Shown here one piece after another: positions 14,260 to 20,430 of a stretch of 23,246 nt of DNA (position 1 is its first letter; each line of letters opens with the position of its first letter). The translations under genes and the position numbers were made by a program. The notes under the pieces are model-generated. The model ran no database searches. It was not told the origin of the DNA and saw only the letters and a program-made list of their open reading frames with translations. The stretch is from a virus: positions 1 through 23,246 of IMG/VR virus record IMGVR_UViG_3300028410_000645; one strand, given 5' to 3'.

Positions 14260-16011
14260 ATGATAGAAGAATATACTATTGATGGCTACCTCGGCAGTGG
14301 CTATCAATTGAAAGTATTGTGGCAGATATTAACAGAGCCTGAATTTGGTAACGATATTTTTCCTTTTCTTAAGACAGAATATTTTGATGATCCTAATCAT
14401 CGAAGATTTTTTACTGTCATAAGAGAATACTACGATGAGTATGGTAAAATACCAAACCTACAGAATAAAAGTATCTTTCATGCAATCACTCGATATAAAC
14501 AATCGGCAAATCCAGTAGATGAAGAAATCTTAATGGGTATTGCTGAAAATATTAAAAACTGGAATGATAGAGTAATTAATAAGAACCTTGATTACGATGG
14601 TGATGCTGTACAACAGGCTGTTTATAATTTTATCAAGCAAGGTGAATATGGTGATCTAGCAGATTTTATTATGTCAAATCTAAAAAAAGGATTTGATGAT
14701 GAAATTAATTATAAGCTTGATAAGAGAATTAAGAAGATCAGTGAAATTGGTAGTGATGAAGATGAAGGTATTGAAATATTTGACGATATAGATAGAGCCT
14801 TACAGGTAAACTTTAGAGAGCCAATTGGTACTGGTATACTTGCCATTGATAATTTGATGGGTGGTGGTCTAGGTAAGGGTGAAATGGGGATTATACTTGC
14901 AGGTACTGGTGTGGGTAAATCAACAGCACTAACTAAGATTGCCAATGAAGGACATGCATTAGGTAAAAATGTTCTTCAAGTGGTATTTGAAGATGCCGAA
15001 GATGAAATTAGACGTAAGCATTATGCAATATGGTCTGAAACAAAACTAAGTGAAATGAATGATAATCTTGAATCTGTTGGTAGACGTGTTAGAGATTATC
15101 AAAATAATGATAATTTAGGTAAGTTAATCATTAAGAAATTCCCTCAAGAGGGTATCACTATCCCTAAAATACGCCAGTGGATGGATCGATATAAGAAAAA
15201 GTGGGGGATTAGTTTTGATTTATTAGTACTTGATTATATTGATTGTGTTGATCCACATGAAAAGTATTTTGATCAGAATAAAGCAGATGAAGGTATTATT
15301 AAAGCCTTTGAAGGAATAGCTACTGATTATAATATACCATGTTGGACTGCAATACAGGCAAATCGTAGTGGTTTAGGTAGTAGTTCCAGTAATTCTAATA
15401 ATGGAAATGCTGCTGAGTTTATTGGTACATCACAAATGGGTGGTAGTATTAAACGTGCTCAAAAGACTCACTTCCTAATGTCTGTAGCAAAAACACCTGA
15501 ACAAAAACGTGCAGGATTAGCTAACATAGCAATTCTTAAAGCTAGGTTTGCTGCCGATGGTCAAAAATTTGAAGATGCTATTTTCGATAATAATTCAGTA
15601 AAAATAGTTGTGAGAGATAGTGATTACTCTTATCGAAATACAAGAGATGATGGTGACCAAGAACCTATTACAAAATCTGATGGTGAAATAGGTAAGTTAA
15701 GTGAAAAGATTGCAGCTATGAATAGAAACATGGATGCCAATAAACAAGGACGAAACTTAGTTAACTACAAAGCTGCTATCAGTGGTGATACTGCAACAAA
15801 CCAAGAAAATAAAGAAGAAGTGAAACTTCCTATTAATGAGGATGTTAGCAAAGAATCTAAAGAAAAGGTGGAAAATAATCAAAAAAATATTGCAGATGAG
15901 TTTGCAGAAATGAAAAATTCACGTACATTTGTGTCATCATCTAATTCGGAAATCGACATTAGAAAACAACTTGACGACATGTCTAATAGACATTTTAAAA
16001 ACTCAAGTTAA
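14260..16011 (+). CDS. 41: gp41-like replicative DNA helicase (DnaB-type)
   Basis: 583 residues; T4 gp41 is about 475. It is a hexameric helicase that unwinds the fork and works with a primase. The N-terminal part (about 1-150) is the helical DnaB-type N-domain (LKTEYFDDPNHRRFFTVI). The RecA-like core starts with IGTGILAIDNLMGGGLGKGE. Walker A is AGTGVGKST (214-222), FEDAEDEIRRK follows, Walker B is LLVLDY (321-326), and the GTSQMGGSIKRAQKTHFL segment carries the sensor and arginine-type residues. The last ~110 residues (after about 470) are Asn/Glu/Lys-rich and look disordered; they account for the extra length and may bind partners. The last codons overlap a terminator hairpin. Confidence 0.9.
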   Translation: MIEEYTIDGYLGSGYQLKVLWQILTEPEFGNDIFPFLKTEYFDDPNHRRFFTVIREYYDEYGKIPNLQNKSIFHAITRYKQSANPVDEEILMGIAENIKNWNDRVINKNLDYDGDAVQQAVYNFIKQGEYGDLADFIMSNLKKGFDDEINYKLDKRIKKISEIGSDEDEGIEIFDDIDRALQVNFREPIGTGILAIDNLMGGGLGKGEMGIILAGTGVGKSTALTKIANEGHALGKNVLQVVFEDAEDEIRRKHYAIWSETKLSEMNDNLESVGRRVRDYQNNDNLGKLIIKKFPQEGITIPKIRQWMDRYKKKWGISFDLLVLDYIDCVDPHEKYFDQNKADEGIIKAFEGIATDYNIPCWTAIQANRSGLGSSSSNSNNGNAAEFIGTSQMGGSIKRAQKTHFLMSVAKTPEQKRAGLANIAILKARFAADGQKFEDAIFDNNSVKIVVRDSDYSYRNTRDDGDQEPITKSDGEIGKLSEKIAAMNRNMDANKQGRNLVNYKAAISGDTATNQENKEEVKLPINEDVSKESKEKVENNQKNIADEFAEMKNSRTFVSSSNSEIDIRKQLDDMSNRHFKNSS

Positions 16012-16037
16012 AAATTTATAAAATTATTGAGTTTTTT
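15997..16037 (+). terminator. Intrinsic terminator overlapping the end of the helicase gene
   Basis: AAAACTCAA (15998-16006) pairs with TTGAGTTTT (16027-16035), with a 20-base A/T-rich loop and a T-run to 16037. The 5' arm lies within the last codons and stop of the helicase. It separates the replication module from the RNA island. Confidence 0.6.
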
Positions 16038-16101
16038 GTAACTTTTTGTAAAATTAATCGTATTTACTTTTACACGCTTTTTAAAAAAACATCAAAAAAT
16101 G

Positions 16102-16132
16102 TTTGATAGTTTTAAAAAAAAAGTTACATTTG
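16102..16132 (+). promoter_or_regulatory. Promoter of the giant ncRNA/tRNA transcript (perfect Bacteroidota consensus)
   Basis: TTTG (16102-16105), a 19-base A-rich spacer, then TACATTTG (16125-16132), an exact match to TAnnTTTG. The predicted start (about 16138) falls at the base of the hairpin GTTCTTAAAGAAGAAC (16137-16152), which would cap the 5' end of the RNA. Confidence 0.78.
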
Positions 16133-17135
16133 CATCGTTCTTAAAGAAGAACAGCAAATAAAAAAATTGACATATTGAATTAAAAATATTTGAGGGTGCT
16201 TATGCTCTCTTCTTTTCCTTCGGGATTAGAAAGTTCTTCGGAAAAAATAAACTTGGAAACAAGGATAAAGGTGTAGCAGATTACCAATACCTGTTATATC
16301 GATTTTTCCAGTCTTCGGATTGGTTGTAATTTGAGTAAGCAATACACTAACCAGTGTTAACAGGAACGTCCGAGTGGATAGCTGTTACATTGATAATGAA
16401 GTAAGGGCTTCATTATTGAGTATGATGAATACAATAGATTTAAGTGTAAGGTTATAGTCCGTAATTGTACCAGCAATGAAGGGCGGTAATCAGTTGAAAT
16501 ACTTAGTCCATAATACGAAAGTTCAGTAATGAATATAAGTATTGGAAGGTTAGAAACAGTGAGGTGGTACTCACATGGAGTTGTGTAGTATTTGCTGCCC
16601 AAAAGGTAGTAAGCTACTCCTTAGCCACAACTCTTCAGACTCCGTTATGGTTACAAAATTGCTTATAAAAAAAGCACTTCTCTGTTAAAGAAGTTATATA
16701 AAAGCATAAGTGCTAAGGCGTTGAAAGTGAAAGTTGCACAACTCGTAATTAATACGGGGCATGAAGGTCGCAAACCAGAGTGTGTGTTGCTGATGTTTAG
16801 TGGAGGCATCTCCTTAGTTTGCTCTGAAACGAGTAGAGTAGATATGAAGCAGCAGAAAAAGCTTCAACGATACGATTGGTTAACGTAATTAACTTGCAAT
16901 CACGGATTACTATAGGAAACTGTAGTGGATAAAGAAAGAACTAATAATGTTCTGAAAGGTTCGTGTCTAGTAGCTGTAGTCTCAGGCTTATTTAACATGG
17001 AGAGTTCTCTTTTGAGAGGGCATTTCGAGTGGATTGGTTCATTCCAATACTCTCCACAAATTCTACAAAAAAGTTGTAGACTAAAAAAATTCCCTATCGT
17101 CCCTGCAATGCAAACTTTAGGGTGTAAAGATACAT

Positions 17136-17212
17136 TGCGAGGTGGAGAAGTCTGGCATCTCGGTAGGCTCATAACCTACAGGTCGCAGGTTCAAATCCTG
17201 CCCTCGCTACCA
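17136..17212 (+). tRNA. Initiator-type tRNA-fMet (anticodon CAU), CCA encoded
   Basis: A 77-base cloverleaf. Acceptor GCGAGG/CCTCGC has an unpaired 1:72 (U-U); D-stem GAGA/TCTC; anticodon stem GTAGG/CCTAC with loop CTCATAA; T-arm GCAGG TTCAAAT CCTGC; discriminator A and an encoded CCA. Three features mark a bacterial initiator rather than an elongator: the 1:72 mismatch, the A11:U24 pair in the D-stem, and a gap-free alignment to E. coli tRNA-fMet as I remember it (shared TGGAG, CTGG, CTCATAACC, AGGTCG, GGTTCAAATCC). The usual three G-C pairs next to the anticodon loop are reduced to A-U, G-C, G-C. It lies inside the giant RNA transcript, so it must be cut out by RNase P and 3' nucleases. Confidence 0.93.
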
Positions 17213-17281
17213 TTATACCTAGTAAAGCCTCTTGCATAGCAACGTAACTAGGTGAAGTTATTTAGGTTTGATCACCTAGAT

Positions 17282-17317
17282 CATTAACGGAATACTGATA
17301 ACTGTTAATGTTTTTTT
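17282..17317 (+). terminator. Intrinsic terminator of the giant RNA/tRNA transcript
   Basis: CATTAACGG pairs with CTGTTAATG (nine pairs, one G-U) around an 11-base loop, followed by seven T residues and then GTTTATA, the same trailer as after two later terminators. Confidence 0.88.
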
Positions 17318-17330
17318 GTTTATAGAACGG

Positions 17331-17592
17331 AGCGTAAAACCCATCGATCTTTAGTCGATGGGATGTAAGCGACAAAAAATATTTATATTAATAGAAGGTA
17401 TTAATGGGGTTAGTATAATTAACTAATAAGTAATTTGTATATTAATTATATTTAATATATATTTACAATAATTAACTCTGGTTTTGGGATGCAATCAGAG
17501 GATAAACAAAAACAAGTGGAGGCGTTAACGTTGGTTAAGTCTATGAAACTTGAAGCCCATCCCATCGCCTCTGGCGTGGGTGGGTAGTTCAC
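17331..17592 (+). mobile_element. Possible IS200/IS605-type end palindromes or omega-RNA-like relic, no transposase/TnpB present
   Basis: The left side has a perfect 8-bp hairpin CCCATCGA/TCGATGGG with loop TCTTTAG (17340-17362), flanked by GCGTAAAA and ATGTAAGCGAC. The right side has CCCATCC / GGGTGGG enclosing CGCC-TCT-GGCG (17556-17584), followed by TAGTTCAC. A CTTTAG-type loop on a C/G-rich palindrome, and a palindrome followed by TAGTTCAC, are what I remember of IS200/IS605 ends and the 3' end of TnpB guide RNAs. GAGGCG (17519) can also pair with CGCCTC (17566) as a pseudoknot, and TTAAC-GTTG-GTTAA forms a hairpin between them. The ~200 bases between the ends are AT-rich without an ORF. 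Alternatives are a non-autonomous PATE-like element or simply another phage ncRNA. Confidence 0.35.
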
Positions 17593-17756
17593 ACTCTGAT
17601 AGTGGAGAAGTTTTTGTAGTTTTTTCTAGTAAGAAAATTAAATAAAAAACTAGTATCACTGTTTAGTTAACAGCTTAACTATGAGAAGTTGTCGTTTTTT
17701 ATAAATGTTTCAGTGCATTTTTGAATTTCAACGATAAGTAAATTTAAAAACATAGT
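17593..17756 (+). other. AT-rich spacer with one clear hairpin, no gene
   Basis: The only clear structure is the perfect hairpin TAGTTAA-CAGC-TTAACTA (17664-17681), which is followed about 12 bases later by GTCG and six T residues. It could be a weak terminator for the preceding RNA. No ORF, promoter or repeat was recognised in the rest. Confidence 0.4.
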
Positions 17757-17788
17757 AAACCCATAGGAGAAATTTTATGGGTTTTTTT
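17757..17788 (+). terminator. Intrinsic terminator, first copy of a repeated terminator cassette
   Basis: AAACCCATA pairs perfectly with TATGGGTTT (nine pairs), loop GGAGAAATTT, followed by T residues to 17788 and then GTTTATA. Nearly identical to the terminator at 17971-18002. Confidence 0.85.
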
Positions 17789-17803
17789 GTTTATAGTAAA
17801 TAT

Positions 17804-17943
17804 TATGGATTGTCTATATTGTAAGGTGTAGACTTATTGGTTGGAGCAAGTAATTTTAAATTACAAGGGTAGGTGAGAGACCTACATGCATATAAGGTGG
17901 AACAGTAATGCCATACACGTCCAATGATACCTTATAATCCATA
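17804..17943 (+). ncRNA. Compact multibranch small RNA of unknown class
   Basis: TATGGATT (17804-17811) pairs with AATCCATA (17936-17943) and closes a domain with four perfect hairpins. These are GTCTA/TAGAC (17812-17833), GTAATT/AATTAC (17850-17864), GTAGGT/ACCTAC with loop GAGAG (17869-17885) and ATAAGGT/ACCTTAT (17892-17935, with an inner GGA/TCC). Terminators sit immediately before and after, so it forms its own cassette of about 180-210 bases. No tRNA cloverleaf can be drawn and no known small RNA is recognised. No Bacteroidota promoter with a full -7 box is visible, so it may be made by read-through of the first terminator. Confidence 0.6.
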
Positions 17944-17970
17944 TTAATATAATAAATGGCGTACCGAGTA

Positions 17971-18002
17971 AAACCCATAGGAGAAATCTTACGGGTTTTT
18001 TT
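17971..18002 (+). terminator. Intrinsic terminator, second copy of the repeated terminator cassette
   Basis: AAACCCATA with TACGGGTTT (eight of nine pairs, A-C mismatch), the same GGAGAAAT loop start as the copy at 17757, then T residues and GTTTATA. It ends the compact RNA at 17804-17943. Confidence 0.75.
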
Positions 18003-18032
18003 GTTTATATCAGTTTTTAAAAACGTAACAAT

Positions 18033-18041
18033 GTATTTATA
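18033..18041 (+). promoter_or_regulatory. GTATTTATA motif upstream of the tail-fibre-like gene
   Basis: The same motif as before other virion genes, here 93 bases before the ATG at 18135. No Bacteroidota -33/-7 pair is visible in this gap, so this is the only promoter candidate. Confidence 0.25.
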
Positions 18042-18075
18042 TGTAAAATGACTTGAATTTATCATGATCATTTTT

Positions 18076-18112
18076 AAAAATCTAGATAATATTCTGAATA
18101 TGATAGATTTTT
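18076..18112 (+). terminator. Weak A/T hairpin with T-run, uncertain
   Basis: AAAAATCTA pairs perfectly with TAGATTTTT across a 19-base loop and is followed by ATTTT. It is mostly A-T pairs and lies only 22 bases before an ATG, so it may instead be a leader structure of the tail-fibre gene. Confidence 0.25.
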
Positions 18113-18134
18113 ATTTTAAAAAACAAATATAGAT

Positions 18135-20429
18135 ATGGCTTTTTTTACACGTCCTAGACTTGACAATTTACAATTTCAACAACAAAGTTCTGATAACTTA
18201 ACATTATCAGGATCAACCATATTCTCTAAAACAATTGGTGGTATTAATCTAACTGATGATCAAAAGAATATAATACCAATTGATGCATCAAGTCCTTTTG
18301 ATGGTGCTGGATTAATTTATAGTGGAGGTACGCTTATCTTTCGCCAAGGTGGTGGCGGTGGTGCTGCATTTCTTGACAACGTTGGTGGTGGTAGTGGTAT
18401 AATATATAATGCAGGTAGTAGTACAGGAGCAACTAGTAATCTTCGAACAATATCTGGAGGTAGTGGTGTTGATATTGAAACTATTGGAAATACAATAGTT
18501 GTAAATGCTTCTGGTGGTTTATTAGGTAAACCAAATAGAGGTCTTGTTGGTGATCAAGATGATGATTATGACGATGGATTATTTCCATTTACATCTGGAA
18601 CAACCGTAGGTAAAGCTGTTGATAATATAAATGAGTTTTTAGGATTATTAGCACCAGCACAGCCACCAATATTAGATAATCAAAATACTTTAGGTGGGTT
18701 TGTTGAGGGTAAACTATCTTTTGGTGCTACAAAAAATGATATTGGATATGCTAATGTTACTGCAGGTCAAACTGCAGGTGCTTTAGATATAAATGATAAT
18801 TTCCCTATTGTTGGTTTTAGAAAGGGTTTAACTCAAAATAGTATACTTACTAATAATAATATATTTGGTGTTTTAAATGATGATGTTGCAGGTAATGAAA
18901 CTGCTGCTGGAGTTCCATTTGAAGAGAATGCATTTAGAGATGGTAGTGTAGGTACATTATCATTATATCTTAATGGTGTCATAATTGATGTATTGGATTT
19001 ATTTTTAACTGATAATGCAATAGATGGCTTATCAGGTTATTTAAGTGTAGGACAAGCAAAGGCAGTTAAATTTGATAATGGTAATGATTTCGGTGGTGCT
19101 AAATATAGACAAGGAGATTTTACGATCCCAACAAGTCTTTTACGTGATGGATATAATTATGTAAGAGTAATTCATAGTGATGGTAGTAACTTCACTAGAA
19201 CAACAAACTTTACTGATTGGGTGTATGATGATAATACCGAAAACATTGATTTTGTTGCAGTTAATAATGGTGCTACATTTGAGTCAGTAAACTTAAGTGG
19301 TAGTAGATTAATATCGGGTGTTGAATATTATACATCAGGTAATGTGGTTTATGAAGGTACAGCATCAAATGTTTATAAAAAAGTATATAGTAATTCAAAT
19401 ACAGCAATTAGATTTCTTAATAGAGTAAATCTTGCATCTAGTCCTAGTGCTATATTAGTATCTGGTGCTGGAATACTTAATGGTACTAATACTGCTTTAC
19501 CTAATTTAAATACTAATGTTCAAAATCCACAGGATACACTTATTACGATAAGTGCGACATTAGATATTAATACTGACAGAGTTTTAGGAAGAAAAAACTT
19601 TCAAAGTGCTGGTTCATTACCATCAGGTGAGTTAAGATCAAGTATTAATGTCTTGCATCCGTTTAATGTAAAATCATTTAACAAAGCAGCTAATATAACA
19701 TCAAGTGAAGTTTCAGAAACAGGTGTTTTACTTTATAATGTAAATCAAACATCAAATTCTTCAAGTGAAAATTTTACAGGTGAAGTTGATAGATTAAAAT
19801 CTAGAAATTATACAGGTACATTATACAGTAATTTACTTGGTAGTCTATACAACTGGGAAAGTTCATTAAGTTTGATAGGTACTAATGTAGAACATAACAC
19901 TGGTATGTTAGTGTTTAATGGTGGATTATATTATCCTAACTCAAGTGAATTAAATAGTGATTACAATATAATCAACGGTAATTTTGATAGTTTAACATAT
20001 TCACCAGCAAACAATGTTAATTATACTAGTGCCAGTGGTATTAGAAATTATTATAGAAAATTTAGAGCTACAACTACCACTGCTTTAGCAACTATACAAG
20101 GTGGTATTGTACATGATGGTGATACTACTACATTCTTAACCAATCCAGCAACACAAGGAACTCCAACTGCAAATAGAATTAAATTTGAAGTTTTAATTAA
20201 AAGAGTCGATGGAAGTAGTATTGGTTATATGAATCCTTTCTCAACTGATTTTGCATCACAAAGTGGTGTATCAAATGTTACATTGAGTCAATCAGGTAGA
20301 CGAACAAATTTCTCATTTACATTAGGACAGGGACGTGTAGATAATGGTGATATTATGATTGTAAGATTATTCTTTTCATCTGATTATAATCAAAAAATAA
20401 ATCTTATCGAATTTACAAATATAAATTAA
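18135..20429 (+). CDS. Tail-fibre/virion appendage-like protein
   Basis: 764 residues, poor in Cys and Lys and rich in Asn, Ser, Thr and Gly, as in trimeric phage fibres. The N-terminus (FFTRPRLDNLQFQQQSSDNL, then TLSGSTIFSKT) is probably the virion-attachment part and echoes that of the gene starting at 23080. A Gly-rich hinge (GGGGGAAFLDNVGGGSG) follows at about 73-90. DDGLFPFTSGTTVGKAVDNI with NEFLGLLAPAQPP (about 148-178) matches a segment I remember from large-phage structural proteins (T-x-x-G-x-x-[IV]-D-x-x-N-E-x-L-x-x-L-A-P). The remainder is regular beta-rich sequence ending in LIEFTNIN. No catalytic or peptidase motif is visible. The stop is one base before the next ATG, so the two fibre-like genes form an operon. 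Confidence 0.65.
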   Translation: MAFFTRPRLDNLQFQQQSSDNLTLSGSTIFSKTIGGINLTDDQKNIIPIDASSPFDGAGLIYSGGTLIFRQGGGGGAAFLDNVGGGSGIIYNAGSSTGATSNLRTISGGSGVDIETIGNTIVVNASGGLLGKPNRGLVGDQDDDYDDGLFPFTSGTTVGKAVDNINEFLGLLAPAQPPILDNQNTLGGFVEGKLSFGATKNDIGYANVTAGQTAGALDINDNFPIVGFRKGLTQNSILTNNNIFGVLNDDVAGNETAAGVPFEENAFRDGSVGTLSLYLNGVIIDVLDLFLTDNAIDGLSGYLSVGQAKAVKFDNGNDFGGAKYRQGDFTIPTSLLRDGYNYVRVIHSDGSNFTRTTNFTDWVYDDNTENIDFVAVNNGATFESVNLSGSRLISGVEYYTSGNVVYEGTASNVYKKVYSNSNTAIRFLNRVNLASSPSAILVSGAGILNGTNTALPNLNTNVQNPQDTLITISATLDINTDRVLGRKNFQSAGSLPSGELRSSINVLHPFNVKSFNKAANITSSEVSETGVLLYNVNQTSNSSSENFTGEVDRLKSRNYTGTLYSNLLGSLYNWESSLSLIGTNVEHNTGMLVFNGGLYYPNSSELNSDYNIINGNFDSLTYSPANNVNYTSASGIRNYYRKFRATTTTALATIQGGIVHDGDTTTFLTNPATQGTPTANRIKFEVLIKRVDGSSIGYMNPFSTDFASQSGVSNVTLSQSGRRTNFSFTLGQGRVDNGDIMIVRLFFSSDYNQKINLIEFTNIN

Positions 20430-20430
20430 T

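Larger units (their letters stand above)
16137..17317 (+). ncRNA. Giant structured noncoding RNA with an embedded tRNA (GOLLD/ROOL-like in size and context)
   Basis: About 1.18 kb between a perfect promoter and a strong terminator, with no credible ORF and visibly higher G+C than the surrounding genes. Seen directly: a 5' hairpin (16137-16152); three C(UUCG)G tetraloops at 16219, 16237 and 16314; GAAA-loop hairpins at 16252-16263 and 16909-16926. Hairpins and long helices include 16393-16401/16408-16416 (9 bp), 16498-16505/16536-16543, 16578-16585/16626-16633, 16673-16679/16708-16714, 16741-16746/16829-16834 enclosing 16770-16775/16817-16822, 16999-17004/17050-17055 and 17062-17068/17074-17080. 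A pseudoknot lies just before the tRNA. Known phage RNAs of this scale linked to tRNAs are GOLLD and ROOL, which form large ornate, multimeric structures. I cannot confirm membership by eye. Group I intron, RNase P RNA and tmRNA signatures were sought and not found. Confidence 0.75.

Noticed and set aside
16167-16192. Second promoter TTG ... AATATTTG inside the start of the giant RNA
   Set aside because: The spacer is only 15 bases and the -7 box lacks its first T; much weaker than the perfect promoter just upstream.
16447-16462. AAGGTTATAGTCC resembling the S (P7 3') element of group I introns
   Set aside because: There is no matching R element with GACTA upstream, no P3-P8 layout, and no exon that would be interrupted.
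16357-16602. Minus-strand 81-codon open frame
   Set aside because: It lies antisense to the giant RNA, has no promoter or conserved look, and its sequence is explained by RNA helices.
16190-17130. RNase P RNA, tmRNA or rRNA fragment
   Set aside because: The hallmark sequences of these RNAs (such as the RNase P GAGGAAAGTCC core or tmRNA tag frame with paired tRNA-like ends) are not present.
16925-17239. A 104-codon + strand open frame (and an 90-codon - strand frame at 16900-17172) in the RNA island
   Set aside because: It runs through the stem-loops, the pseudoknot and the tRNA, has no coding character and no initiation context; an accident of low stop density in structured RNA.
17856-18071. 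Minus-strand 71-codon open frame over the compact RNA and the last terminator
   Set aside because: It crosses perfect hairpins and an intrinsic terminator of the opposite strand; no coding signal.
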